Notes: generated from the letters alone by a model not told the origin. DNA of 33,025 nt from [Lactobacillus] rogosae (GCA_900112995.1 FONU01000027.1:1-33025), one strand, 5' to 3'; counted from the first letter of the stretch, positions 15,452 through 24,436 are shown. Numbers and translations: made by a program.

Positions 15452-16638
15452 TTTGCACCTCTTCCTTCTATAATAAATACTGGATTATTCGCAGACATCA
15501 TATGATATCTGCCCCTTTTCTTTACCTCTGTCACTGCAATCTGGACTATATCAAGGACATTCACACCATTCTTTTCCATTAATGAAATAGTATTGTTAAG
15601 TGTTTCTAATGTCACTGCCGTAACCACAATATGGACATATGGATTTTTCTTAAGAATACTGCTGAAAATGTATTCTAACTCTCCACCGCTTCCACCAATA
15701 AATACTTTATCGGGTACTGGCAGACTATCAATAACAGCCGCCGCATTGCCGTGTATAATCTCTATATTATTAAGTCCGAATTTTTCTGCATTTTTAGCTA
15801 TAAGACTACAGCCCTCTTCTGTCCTCTCAACTGCATACACTGTTCCGTAAAGTGCGTGAAGTGCAAGCTCCACTGTGACAGAGCCTGTTCCTGCACCTAT
15901 ATCATATACGCAGGAATTCTTAGATACCGCCATTCGGCTTACAACGCTTGCACGGATTTCCCTTTTCGTCATCGGCACATCAGAACGGATAAAACTGCTG
16001 TCAGCAATTCCTGTTATTGAAAATGCACGCGAATGTTCATTATAAACTGCCAATACCGTAAGTCCTTCTGAAATATATTCAGTAAATTCAGACACATTTC
16101 CATTAGTTATCTTCTCATTATCATATGAAAGATTTTCACCAATCCATATATGTGCCTGTCCAAGTCCTGCCTTATAAAGCTCCTGGCATATCTGTGATAC
16201 ATTTCCCTGTGTCAGAAAATATGTCAATTCATTTTGTAAAACTACAGGTATATAGCTTTGTTTCTTACCGTGCAGGCTTACAAAAGCTGCGTTCTCCCAA
16301 GACTTTCCTATCTTTGCCGCAAGATATATTACAGAAGATACACCTGCCATAATGCTGTATTCATACTTTCCAGCAAGTGCCTCTGCAAGCTTCTTTGCAC
16401 CGCTGTAAAAGCCTGTATCACCTGACATAAGCACAACGTAGTTATTGGCATTTTCATTATCAATAATATCTATTATGTCTTTTGCTGTTACTGCATAAAA
16501 TGTCTTCTTATCTGTGTATTCTTCTATCAGCCTTTTAGAACCAATCAGCACCTCTGAATTATCAATTGCTTCCTTTACTTCCTCTGTAAGACAGCTTTTA
16601 CTGCCCGGCCCCACACCAGCTATAATTACCCTTTTCAT
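15448..16638 (-). CDS. cbiET: Cobalt-precorrin-6B/7 methyltransferase, CbiE-CbiT fusion
   Basis: This 396-residue protein joins CbiE and CbiT, equivalent to aerobic CobL. Residues 1 to about 210 form the CbiE tetrapyrrole methylase (VIIAGVGPGS at the N-terminus, VLMSGDTGFYSG, IMAGVSSVIYLAAKIG), which methylates C5. Residues 213-396 form CbiT, an unrelated Rossmann-fold SAM methyltransferase (VYDIGAGTGSVTVE at 244-257, then KVFIGGSGGELEYIF), which methylates C15 and decarboxylates the ring-C acetate. Its start has no overlap with cbiJ; an 85-bp gap with a small hairpin lies between. It overlaps the cbiA/cobT start by 4 bp. Confidence 0.96.
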   Translation of the reverse strand: MKRVIIAGVGPGSKSCLTEEVKEAIDNSEVLIGSKRLIEEYTDKKTFYAVTAKDIIDIIDNENANNYVVLMSGDTGFYSGAKKLAEALAGKYEYSIMAGVSSVIYLAAKIGKSWENAAFVSLHGKKQSYIPVVLQNELTYFLTQGNVSQICQELYKAGLGQAHIWIGENLSYDNEKITNGNVSEFTEYISEGLTVLAVYNEHSRAFSITGIADSSFIRSDVPMTKREIRASVVSRMAVSKNSCVYDIGAGTGSVTVELALHALYGTVYAVERTEEGCSLIAKNAEKFGLNNIEIIHGNAAAVIDSLPVPDKVFIGGSGGELEYIFSSILKKNPYVHIVVTAVTLETLNNTISLMEKNGVNVLDIVQIAVTEVKKRGRYHMMSANNPVFIIEGRGAK

Positions 16639-16723
16639 TATTCACTCCACCTTAATTCATTAACATTATAGACAGCCATTTTCCTAAAACTTTATAACTC
16701 TAAAACCACATAGCTTTTAGGCT

Positions 16724-17506
16724 TTATAACCCTTTTGTCTTAAGATATTTAATAAGCTCTGGCAGGCTTACTCCATTTTCTTCTACTGGACGTTTTATTA
16801 CTATACAGTCAATGCCTGTATTCTCTGTGGCAGACACCTTTTCTTCATATCCGCCATTACTGCCAGACTCCTTTGTCACAAGAACACCTATATTAAACTG
16901 TCTTATTACTGCCTCATTTAATTCCTGTGAAAATGGTCCCTGCATACCTATTAAATGTGACGGCATAATCCCTGCTTCTATTGCACTCTGTAACATTTCA
17001 GGATTAGGAAGAAGCCTTAAATATACTCTCTCTTTATAATCTGTAATATAGACATACTCTGGTATGTTCTTACTGCCTGTCGTCATAAGAATATTTTTAC
17101 TATTATGCTGTTCACTGTTAAGTAGTTCTACTACATCTTTTATTGACTTAACATATGTAATGTTATCTGACTTAAACTCTGGCTTTTTGTCATTATCTTC
17201 CCTTAATACCCTCACATAAGAAATGTTCTTGCTGTCACACACATTTTTAATATTATGTGTAACCTGTGTAGCATATGGGTGCGTGGCATCAATAACTATA
17301 TATGGCTTTTTAGCTTCTAACTCCTTTAGCATATCAGCCTCATCCATTCTACCAGTATGTATATGCACATTATCAGCCTGCGGCAGTAATTCCCTGCCAT
17401 ATTCAGTCGTTACATATACATAAGTGTCACAGTTCTTTCCTGTAAGATATTCACATAACTTTCTGCCCTCTGTTGTCCCCGCAAAAAGCATTATCGTCTT
17501 TCTCAT
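16724..17506 (-). CDS. cbiJ: Cobalt-precorrin-6A reductase
   Basis: CbiJ reduces cobalt-precorrin-6A to 6B with a nicotinamide cofactor. It is 260 residues, with the family N-terminus IMLFAGTTEGRKLCEYL, the segment VIDATHPYATQVTHNIKNVC and MQGPFSQELNEA, VLVTKESGSNGGYEEK near the C-terminus. It overlaps cbiH by an ATGA junction. The stop codon region (GTTATAAAG) is repeated about 34 bp downstream, a weaker version of the duplications seen at cobC and cbiD. Confidence 0.95.
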   Translation of the reverse strand: MRKTIMLFAGTTEGRKLCEYLTGKNCDTYVYVTTEYGRELLPQADNVHIHTGRMDEADMLKELEAKKPYIVIDATHPYATQVTHNIKNVCDSKNISYVRVLREDNDKKPEFKSDNITYVKSIKDVVELLNSEQHNSKNILMTTGSKNIPEYVYITDYKERVYLRLLPNPEMLQSAIEAGIMPSHLIGMQGPFSQELNEAVIRQFNIGVLVTKESGSNGGYEEKVSATENTGIDCIVIKRPVEENGVSLPELIKYLKTKGL

Positions 17507-18222
17507 ACAACCTTATATCCTCTTGGTGTAACCATTTTCCCATTAATTACCTTAGTATGGCTGTTGCCTATGTATATTGTTGTAAACATATCCGCTTTAA
17601 AATCCGCAAGCTCCTTTAATGTAAGAATTCCTGTAGTTTCGTTCTCTCTTCCTATGTTTCTTACATAACCGCACACTGTATCCGGTGACTGTACCTTTAA
17701 TACAATATCGCAGGCTTCCTTTAAATATCCGCTTCTTCTGCGGCTTGATGGGTTATATATGCACATTACCATATCGCTGTCAGCCATCGCCTTTATTCTT
17801 TTCTTAATAAGCTCCCAAGGTGTCATACAGTCACTTAAGCTGATAACCGCAAAATCGTGTGACAATGGTGCACCAAGGCAGGCTGAACCACTGCTTGCGG
17901 CTGTTACACCTGATATAACCTTAATATCCAGATTATCCTCTGCAAGCTCATATACAAGGCTTGCCATACCATATATACCGCTATCTCCACTGCATACAAG
18001 CACTACCTCTTTTCCTTCTTTAGCTGTATCTATTGCATACTGACAGCGTTCCTTTTCCTGCATCATATTAGTTGAATAGTACTCTTTATCAGGAAAATAC
18101 TGCTTTAATATATCAACATATGTAGTATATCCAACTATCAGGTCAGCACCAGCTATTGCGGCTGATGCCTCCAGTGTCATATTATCTTTTGCTCCGCTTC
18201 CAAAACCTACTATCTTAAGCAT
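17503..18222 (-). CDS. cbiH: Cobalt-factor III / precorrin-3B C17-methyltransferase
   Basis: CbiH is a SAM-dependent tetrapyrrole methylase that methylates C17 and drives ring contraction in the anaerobic pathway. It is 239 residues, with IVGFGSGAKDNMTLEA at the N-terminus, IVGYTTYVDIL, VCSGDSGIYGMA, GVTAASSGSACLGAPLSHDF and CIYNPSSRRR, all typical of CbiH/CobJ. No C-terminal ferredoxin-like or CbiG extension is present, so it is the stand-alone form. It starts 3 bp after the cbiG stop. Confidence 0.96.
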   Translation of the reverse strand: MLKIVGFGSGAKDNMTLEASAAIAGADLIVGYTTYVDILKQYFPDKEYYSTNMMQEKERCQYAIDTAKEGKEVVLVCSGDSGIYGMASLVYELAEDNLDIKVISGVTAASSGSACLGAPLSHDFAVISLSDCMTPWELIKKRIKAMADSDMVMCIYNPSSRRRSGYLKEACDIVLKVQSPDTVCGYVRNIGRENETTGILTLKELADFKADMFTTIYIGNSHTKVINGKMVTPRGYKVV

Positions 18223-18225
18223 AAT

Positions 18226-19293
18226 CTACTCCTTATTTTTCTGTGCCACTCTGTAAATAGCTACTGTAACTCCGTTATCTGCTGTCTTTCCTACAAGCTT
18301 TTCTCCACCAGAAGACGCGGCACCCGCACTGCGTTCACATACATTTCCTACACCTATCTGTTCTTCAACAAAAGCTGAAGATACAAAGTCACCTTCAACA
18401 TCTCTTAAATATTCAGGCGTATATGTCTTATATGGCACTTTACATTTTCTTGCAAATTCAATTATTCCTGCTTCATCTGCTTTTCTGTCAACCGAAGCCA
18501 CAACAGCAATTGCTTCCAGCAAAAGCCCTGCTTTATCAAATGTTTTCTTGACAGCCCGCTCTATTTCATGTGCTGACTTGCCTTTTTTACAGCCAATTCC
18601 TACAGCAAGCTCCTGTGGTACAAGCTTTAATGTGCGCTTAAATACTATTTTATCGTCTTTGCCTGTAATTATCTGTACACCGCTTTCATACTCATTATTA
18701 CTATTATCAGTATATTTAATCTGTCCGTTCCAGCGTTCTTCTGTTACTTTTAACAGGTTCTTATATTTATCATTGCCTGTTATTCCAACAGGCTCATTAT
18801 TTAATATCCTGCCTGATATGTCTTTTATCATAACCGGATTAACTATTCTCATATTATGTTCCGTGGCAAATATATCAACTGCAAACATTCCTCTTGCATC
18901 GGTCGCTGTAGTAATTACCGGCATTGCACCTATCCTGACAGCAAGCTTACTGCACCACTCATTAGCTCTGCCAATATGACCTGATAGAAGTGATATAAGA
19001 TACTTTCCGCCCTCATCTGCAACAAGCACCGCCGGGTCTGTAACCTTGCTTTTAAGGTATGGTGCTATAGTTCTTACAGCTATTGCAACAGCACACACAA
19101 ATAATATTCTGTCACTTACTGCAAACTCGCTCTTTATAACACTTCCAACTGCCACAAATGGTACTGCCTCATTCTTATAAGTATCTGCACATCTTTGGTG
19201 ACAGTATATTATTACTTCACCGTCCATTGCCTCACTGGCTTTCTTTGCTACCTTCATCCCCTCGTGTGTGAAGGTTATTATAATTGTTCTCAT
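18226..19293 (-). CDS. cbiG: Cobalt-precorrin-5A hydrolase
   Basis: CbiG opens the delta-lactone of cobalt-precorrin-5A and releases acetaldehyde, a step specific to the anaerobic route. It is 355 residues. The N-terminal domain includes FVCAVAIAVRTIAPYLKSK and LLSGHIGRANEW, and the C-terminal domain includes ELAVGIGCKKGKSAHEIE and VASVDRKADEAGIIEFA, the conserved CbiG features. It overlaps cbiF by ATGA. Its presence, with CbiD and CbiK, marks the cobalt-early pathway. Confidence 0.95.
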   Translation of the reverse strand: MRTIIITFTHEGMKVAKKASEAMDGEVIIYCHQRCADTYKNEAVPFVAVGSVIKSEFAVSDRILFVCAVAIAVRTIAPYLKSKVTDPAVLVADEGGKYLISLLSGHIGRANEWCSKLAVRIGAMPVITTATDARGMFAVDIFATEHNMRIVNPVMIKDISGRILNNEPVGITGNDKYKNLLKVTEERWNGQIKYTDNSNNEYESGVQIITGKDDKIVFKRTLKLVPQELAVGIGCKKGKSAHEIERAVKKTFDKAGLLLEAIAVVASVDRKADEAGIIEFARKCKVPYKTYTPEYLRDVEGDFVSSAFVEEQIGVGNVCERSAGAASSGGEKLVGKTADNGVTVAIYRVAQKNKE

Positions 19294-20036
19294 TTTCTAT
19301 ACTCCGTAGTGAACTCTGGGTCATACAATTTAGAAAAACTATATTTGTCCCCAAGAAATTCCCCGACCAATACAAGTGCAGTTCTTGTAATGCCTGCTTT
19401 CCTTGCTTCACTGTCAAGATCTTTCAATGTTGTGCGTATGCATTTCTCATCTTCCCAGCTTACCTTATAACATAACGCACAAGGCGTGTCTGGTGTAAAT
19501 GCTCCTTTATATAATTCTTCTTTAAGTTCCTCTAAATGTGATGAGCTTAAGAATACAGCCATTGATGTACCGTGCTGTGCAAGCTTTGCTATGCTCTCAT
19601 TATCTGGAACCGGGGTTCTGCCCGGCATTCTTGTAATAATTACTGTCTGTGCTACATCTGGAACTGTATACTCACATTTAACTGCCGATGCAGCTGCAAG
19701 GAAACTGCTCACTCCAGGACATATCTCACAGGTAATTCCGTATTTGGCAAGTTCTTCAATCTGCTCTCTTATTGCACCATATAATGACGGATCTCCTGTA
19801 TGAAGGCGCACTATATTCTTTCCCTCGCCCTCTGCTTTTACAATCACATCAATAACTTCCCTGAGGTTCATATATGCACTGTTATATATCTCACAATCCT
19901 TCTTTGCATACTCTAATAATTCCTCATTTACAAGTGAACCTGCGTATATAATTACATCCGCTTCATTAAGCATACGCATACCTCTGACTGTAATTAAATC
20001 CTTCGCTCCCGGTCCTGCTCCGACTATTTTTACCAT
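19290..20036 (-). CDS. cbiF: Cobalt-precorrin-4 C11-methyltransferase
   Basis: CbiF is a SAM-dependent tetrapyrrole methylase acting at C11. It is 248 residues, the usual size. Motifs are IVGAGPGAKDLITVRGMRML, VIIYAGSLVNEELL, VRLHTGDPSLYGAI, CPGVSSFLAAAS and the specific ITRMPGRTPVPDNESIA. The product feeds CbiG, encoded next. An 85-bp gap separates it from cbiD, including a 20-bp duplication of the cbiD end. Confidence 0.96.
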   Translation of the reverse strand: MVKIVGAGPGAKDLITVRGMRMLNEADVIIYAGSLVNEELLEYAKKDCEIYNSAYMNLREVIDVIVKAEGEGKNIVRLHTGDPSLYGAIREQIEELAKYGITCEICPGVSSFLAAASAVKCEYTVPDVAQTVIITRMPGRTPVPDNESIAKLAQHGTSMAVFLSSSHLEELKEELYKGAFTPDTPCALCYKVSWEDEKCIRTTLKDLDSEARKAGITRTALVLVGEFLGDKYSFSKLYDPEFTTEYRK

Positions 20037-20100
20037 ATTTATTCTCCTGTGTCTGCTCTATATTAATTCATAATTTATGTCTATCATACATAATTCACAA

Positions 20101-20136
20101 TTTAACTGCTTTTTATGATTTTTAACTGCTTTTTAT
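20101..20136. repeat. 20-bp tandem duplication at the cbiD stop codon
   Basis: TTTAACTGCTTTTTAT occurs at 20101-20116 and again at 20121-20136, period 20 bp. The second copy contains the last codons and the TAA of cbiD, and the first lies just beyond the stop. It is a simple tandem duplication of the gene end. Confidence 0.8.
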
Positions 20137-21279
20137 AAGTTCCAACAGCTTATCTGCCGCCGGTGTTTTCCCTAATATTCCATATTCATTTGAAAATACA
20201 ATTGCTCCAATTACTATCTTGCCACTGCTTCTTCTTTGCAATACATCTTCTATACGAAGCGTAAGCTGATACATAGTCTTCTCTAGTATGTCTGATTTCT
20301 TCAAAATTTCAAGTGCCGCCTCTGTCGTAATACAATCAAGTATCTTTAATGCTGTATCATTATCTGCACCTGCCCTTATTGCACAGGCTGACAGAACTTC
20401 CATTCGTCCGTCTGCCACTTTGGAATGTGTATTCATTATTCCTGCACCTAATTTTACAAGCTTTCCTATATGCCCCACAAGAAGCATTGCCTTAGCACCT
20501 GCATCACACACCATATCTATTGTATCGCCAATATAATTACTGCATTTTATGCTTCTTTTCAGCTCAATATTAAGTGTATTAAGCAGAAAATCCTGTCCAT
20601 AATTACCCGGTGCAACAAGAAGCACTTTCTCTCCCTGTGCTATGTGCATATTAATCTCTGTCTTAATTGTATCAATAAGTGCCTGTTCACTCATAGGCTC
20701 TACAATTCCTGTTGTTCCAAGAATTGATATGCCCCCTGTAATTCCAAGGTTCGGATTAAACGTCTTCTTGGCAATATCAACTCCTTTGGGTGATGATATT
20801 ATAACTTTAAGGCTTCCCTCATAAGAATAACTTTCTGCTGCCTCTGCTACCGCCTCTTTAATCATCTTAAGAGGTACTGGATTGATTGCCGCTTCTCCAA
20901 CAGCACATTTCAAGCCCTTCTTAGTAACACGTCCTACTCCTATTCCACCATCTACAATTACCCCGTCAGTATTTATAGTTCTCATTATATCTTCTTTAAC
21001 ATAAGTAACCTGTGCATATATCTTTATTCCATTGGTCACATCAGGGTCATCCCCACTGTCTTTCTTAATTGCACATATTACCTTATCCTCTTTAATATCT
21101 ATGTCAATAACCGGAAGTGTAAGTGATACTCCCATAGGAGTTATCACTTTAATCTCTTTTACTTCCCTGCCTGACAGAAGCATATATGCCGCAGCTTTGG
21201 CGGCGGCACAGGCACAGGTTCCTGTTGTATATCCGCAGCGCATTTTCTTTTGATTTTTGTATACATATCTTTCTAACAT
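20122..21279 (-). CDS. cbiD: Cobalt-precorrin-5B C1-methyltransferase
   Basis: CbiD methylates C1 of cobalt-precorrin-5B and is not related to the tetrapyrrole methylases. It is about 385 residues. The family signature MRCGYTTGTCACAAAKAAA lies near the N-terminus, followed by DVTNGIKIYAQV, GGISILGTTGIVEPMS and a Gly-rich VGHIGKLVKLGAGI segment with HSKVADGR. The frame begins at a GTG at 21288, but that codon overlaps the only ribosome-site-like bases; the ATG at 21279 (AAGAG 8 nt upstream) is preferred. Either start overlaps the cbiC end. Confidence 0.95.
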   Translation of the reverse strand: MLERYVYKNQKKMRCGYTTGTCACAAAKAAAYMLLSGREVKEIKVITPMGVSLTLPVIDIDIKEDKVICAIKKDSGDDPDVTNGIKIYAQVTYVKEDIMRTINTDGVIVDGGIGVGRVTKKGLKCAVGEAAINPVPLKMIKEAVAEAAESYSYEGSLKVIISSPKGVDIAKKTFNPNLGITGGISILGTTGIVEPMSEQALIDTIKTEINMHIAQGEKVLLVAPGNYGQDFLLNTLNIELKRSIKCSNYIGDTIDMVCDAGAKAMLLVGHIGKLVKLGAGIMNTHSKVADGRMEVLSACAIRAGADNDTALKILDCITTEAALEILKKSDILEKTMYQLTLRIEDVLQRRSSGKIVIGAIVFSNEYGILGKTPAADKLLELIKSS

Positions 21280-21905
21280 CTGCGCCACTCTTTATCATCA
21301 TCTGCCGCCATATAGAACAGTGCATTCATAATGGCGGCGGCAACATTGCTTCCGCCCTTTCTGCCTCTTGCAACTATATATGACATTCCGCTTTCTATAA
21401 TCTCTTCCTTTGCACTGGCTACATTTACGAAACCAACCGGAACTCCAATAACAAGTCTTGGCACAAATATGCCCTCATCATAAAGCTCTCTTATTCTCAT
21501 AAGTGCTGTTGGTGCATTACCTACAACCATAATACAGTCTGGATTATCCTTTGCCGCCTTCTCCACACTGACTGTCGCCCTTGTAACCTCACGCTTTGCA
21601 GCTTCACTTGCAACATCACTGTCTGCCATATAGCAATTAAGCGAACAGGAAAACTTCTCTGCCATTTTATGGCTTATTCCTGACTTTGCCATATTGGTAT
21701 CAGTAACAATATCCACGCCCTCTCTAATAGCTTTAAGTGCTTCCTCTATAACTCCTTTGGAAAATGTCATACTTGTTTCGTATGAGAAGTCCGCCGTTGT
21801 ATGAATAACACGTTTGACAACCGGCTTATATTCAGCTGGAATATCAGTTGTCAGTTCTTTCTCGATTATTGCAAATGACTCTTTTTCAATATCCATTGGT
21901 TTCAT
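21273..21905 (-). CDS. cbiC: Cobalt-precorrin-8 methylmutase
   Basis: CbiC moves the C11 methyl group to C12, forming cobyrinic acid. It is 210 residues, the normal length. The catalytic histidine lies in RVIHTTADFSYE (His35), and TDTNMAKSGIS, VVGNAPTALMRI, GVPVGFVNVASAKEEI and ARGRKGGSNVAAAIMNAL are all diagnostic. AAGGAG lies 10 nt before the ATG. It follows the btuD-like gene by 14 bp, which links transport and synthesis in one transcript. Confidence 0.97.
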   Translation of the reverse strand: MKPMDIEKESFAIIEKELTTDIPAEYKPVVKRVIHTTADFSYETSMTFSKGVIEEALKAIREGVDIVTDTNMAKSGISHKMAEKFSCSLNCYMADSDVASEAAKREVTRATVSVEKAAKDNPDCIMVVGNAPTALMRIRELYDEGIFVPRLVIGVPVGFVNVASAKEEIIESGMSYIVARGRKGGSNVAAAIMNALFYMAADDDKEWRRC

Positions 21906-21919
21906 AATATCTATTCTCC

Positions 21920-23053
21920 TTAGAATAATGATTTCATTGTATCTATGTCTGGCTTTGTAAGAATTCTCTTATTCTTCTTTTCTGCGTAATCTAATAATTC
22001 TTTCATTGCACTGTTAATACTGCCGATTGGACAGCCTGTATCTATAACATAATCTGCCTCATCAATTCTTTTACAGGCTTTATCTAATGTCTCTTTTCCT
22101 ATAGGCTCAAACATTTTCTCTGTGACAATATCTGCCGCCAGTGCTTTGGCTATCGGATAATCACAGTCATTTTCATAAAGAATCCCTGCTGTAAATGCAA
22201 TACCAATACGCTGTAATTCCCTGTATATTAATATTCCAGTTCCAGCACCGCCAGCTACGAATACCTTCGGTGTGCCCTCCGGCTTCTTTAATTCTGTACT
22301 TCCATACATGCAATTATACGTTCCGTGTGTAATTCCGTAAAGGCTGCTTATGCGTTCATCTGTAAATATCTTTTCTGGTCTTCCAAATTCTATCTTTCTA
22401 TCTGCACCAACACACATAACATAGTCTGCTATCTTAGCCGCAAGTTCTATTTCGTGTAAAGATACAATAACGGCGACATTATCATTAACAGCCATCTCCT
22501 GCAGTATATCCAGAAGCTCAATTTTATGTCTTATGTCAAGAAATGAAGTCGGCTCATCAAGCACTATGACCTCAGGCTTCTGGCATATTGCCCTTGCAAG
22601 CATAATTCTCTGGCGCTGTCCATCACTAATCTGTGAAAAATCATTATCTGCTATATCAATTGCTGATACCTTCTTTAATGATTCATTTACTATCTGTTCA
22701 TCTTCTTTGGTAAGTCTGCCAAAATAATTAGTGTACGGATATCTTCCCATTGCGACAACATCACGGCACGTCATCATCTCGGTCTTAATCTTTTCTGTAA
22801 GCACAACAGACATAGTCTTAGCGTATTCTTTACTTGTGTAATTGCTTATTTTCCTGCCTTTTATATATATATTGCCACCTATAGGACTCATTTCCTTTAT
22901 AAGATTCTTTATTATTGTAGACTTTCCTGCACCATTAGGTCCGATTAATACGAGGATTTCACCTTTATTAACCTTAAGTGCTATATCTGACAGAAGCACT
23001 TTTCCGTGATAACCTACACTTAAATCCTCTGTCTGTACATATATCTGTTCCAT
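21920..23053 (-). CDS. btuD: Corrinoid ABC transporter ATPase (BtuD/FecE type) with extra C-terminal domain
   Basis: Residues 1-255 are a standard iron/B12-class ABC ATPase: Walker A GPNGAGKST (38-46), Q-loop region, signature SDGQRQR (143-149), Walker B VIVLDEPTS (162-170) and switch His200. Residues 262-377 form an additional domain starting KVFVAGGAGTGILIYREL, with a Rossmann- or P-loop-like glycine pattern and a later ADYVIDTGCPIGSIN. I do not recognise this domain. Such extensions may bind a nucleotide or a corrinoid, but this is speculation. The frame extends to 23113, overlapping btuC, but the ATG at 23053 starts at the usual MEQIYVQTEDLS position; its ribosome site is weak (GAG). Assignment to corrinoid rather than iron chelate rests on the riboswitch and operon. 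Confidence 0.9.
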   Translation of the reverse strand: MEQIYVQTEDLSVGYHGKVLLSDIALKVNKGEILVLIGPNGAGKSTIIKNLIKEMSPIGGNIYIKGRKISNYTSKEYAKTMSVVLTEKIKTEMMTCRDVVAMGRYPYTNYFGRLTKEDEQIVNESLKKVSAIDIADNDFSQISDGQRQRIMLARAICQKPEVIVLDEPTSFLDIRHKIELLDILQEMAVNDNVAVIVSLHEIELAAKIADYVMCVGADRKIEFGRPEKIFTDERISSLYGITHGTYNCMYGSTELKKPEGTPKVFVAGGAGTGILIYRELQRIGIAFTAGILYENDCDYPIAKALAADIVTEKMFEPIGKETLDKACKRIDEADYVIDTGCPIGSINSAMKELLDYAEKKNKRILTKPDIDTMKSLF

Positions 23054-23085
23054 ATATTTCTCAACTTTCCATTTCCTTACAACAA

Positions 23086-24099
23086 TTATCTCTTCTGCTT
23101 TACCATAAGCCATATAACAACCGGTGCACCAAATACTGCTGTGACTGTTCCTATCGCAAGCTCTGATGGTGAGAATATTGTTCTTGCAATAAGGTCACAG
23201 AACATACAAAACACCGAACCGCATAAGAATATTGCAGGAATTGTAACAATCGGCTTTGTTGTCTTAAGTGATAATCTTGTAATATGTGGAACTGCAATTC
23301 CAACGAACGATATAGGACCCGCCAGTGCTGTAACACAAGCTGAAAGGAGGCTCGAAAGCAGTACAATACATACCCTGAAGAACTTTATATTAATTCCCAT
23401 ACTCTGCGCATATCCCTCACCTAAAAGATAAGCGCTGATTGGCTTAGAAAAAAGAAATGTAATAACTGCTGTTGGAAATACAACTACAGCCGCAAGCTTT
23501 ACTGTTGGCCACGAACTTCCTGAAAAGCTTCCCATAGCCCAGTGTGTGAGATTGGCAATGTCTGAATCATTCGCAAATGTAATACAAAGGTCTGTTATTG
23601 CAGAACATATATAGCTAATCATAATTCCCACAACCAGGAGCATAGACATGCTCTTAACTTTATTAGCAAATATAAGTACATAAAGCATTGCAAGCAGTGA
23701 ACCGACAAATGCCGCCGCAACCTGTGCCCAGAGCGGCATACCTGATACATACTTTAAAAGAAATATCATTGTGATTGCAACAAACATTTTCGCACCAGAT
23801 GAAATCCCAAGCACGAATGGTCCTGCTATTGGATTTCTGAAAAATGTCTGTAACAGAAATCCTGACAATGACAAAGCACCGCCCAAAATAGCCGCCATAC
23901 ATAATCGTGGAAGTCGTATTTTCCAGATAATATTGTATTCAGGTGTTCCCATATCACCCTTTAAAAATATAATTCTGAAAATTCTCGCAGGAGATATATG
24001 GATATTACCTGTATTAATATTTAATATAACCGCCACAACAAGTAATACTGCAAGCAGTATATATACAAGCTGGTAGCGGAGTATCTGTTTTATCTGCAT
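23086..24099 (-). CDS. btuC: Corrinoid ABC transporter permease (FecCD/BtuC family)
   Basis: This is a membrane subunit of the BtuC/FecD/FhuB family, 337 residues with roughly ten hydrophobic segments. Motifs are IWKIRLPRLCMAAILGGALS, GFLLQTFFRNPIAGPFVLGIS and the C-terminal cytoplasmic loop GPISFVGIAVPHITRL, which contacts the ATPase. It works with BtuF and BtuD to import cobalamin or cobinamide. It is separated from btuF by 337 bp of repeats and overlaps the longest frame of btuD. Substrate assignment is by context. Confidence 0.92.
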   Translation of the reverse strand: MQIKQILRYQLVYILLAVLLVVAVILNINTGNIHISPARIFRIIFLKGDMGTPEYNIIWKIRLPRLCMAAILGGALSLSGFLLQTFFRNPIAGPFVLGISSGAKMFVAITMIFLLKYVSGMPLWAQVAAAFVGSLLAMLYVLIFANKVKSMSMLLVVGIMISYICSAITDLCITFANDSDIANLTHWAMGSFSGSSWPTVKLAAVVVFPTAVITFLFSKPISAYLLGEGYAQSMGINIKFFRVCIVLLSSLLSACVTALAGPISFVGIAVPHITRLSLKTTKPIVTIPAIFLCGSVFCMFCDLIARTIFSPSELAIGTVTAVFGAPVVIWLMVKQKR

Positions 24100-24133
24100 A
24101 TTTTCTCCATTCTGATAATTACTGCAATTTGCG

Positions 24134-24218
24134 TTATTATTGTAATTTTTAATATTATTGCATTTCTAATATTATTGTAATTCTAATATCATTGCATTTT
24201 TAATATTATTGCAAAATG
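24134..24218. repeat. 17-bp tandem repeat, five copies
   Basis: Five adjacent 17-bp units (24134, 24151, 24168, 24185, 24202) follow the pattern AATATTATTGnATTTnT with a few changes. They lie 34 bp upstream of the btuC start within the btuF-btuC gap. There are no spacers, so this is a simple minisatellite and not a CRISPR. Confidence 0.85.
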
Positions 24219-24240
24219 ACTGCCCCATTAAGTATAATAC

Positions 24241-24376
24241 CATATGCTCTGCACGGTTTTCAGTGCATTGTGGCTACAAAGTAGTCATATTATATCATAT
24301 GCCCTGCGTTGATTTTCCACGCATCCGAAGTTTCGAAGAAACTTCTAAGTGACTACGAAGTAGTCATATTATAACT
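24241..24376. repeat. Two-copy structured repeat in the btuF-btuC gap
   Basis: Two units (24241-24295 and 24296-24376) share CATATGCYCTGC, a first hairpin, GCAT, a second hairpin ending GTAGTC, then ATATTATA. The first hairpin is TGCAC/GTGCA in one copy and TGCGT/ACGCA in the other, a compensatory change. The second is GGCTAC/GTAGTC (one G-T pair) versus GACTAC/GTAGTC. The second copy has an additional perfect 8-bp hairpin, GAAGTTTC/GAAACTTC. Together with the 17-bp repeats this accounts for most of the gap; nothing gene-like is seen. Confidence 0.7.
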
Positions 24377-24436
24377 TAATGTGACAGTCACTTTTACAAA
24401 CAGATTTTATGAGGTGAATGTCCCTCACTCATCATT

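Noticed and set aside
24134-24218. Regular 17-bp repeats as a possible CRISPR or phage-origin iteron array
   Set aside because: Repeats are contiguous without spacers and no cas or replication gene is near.
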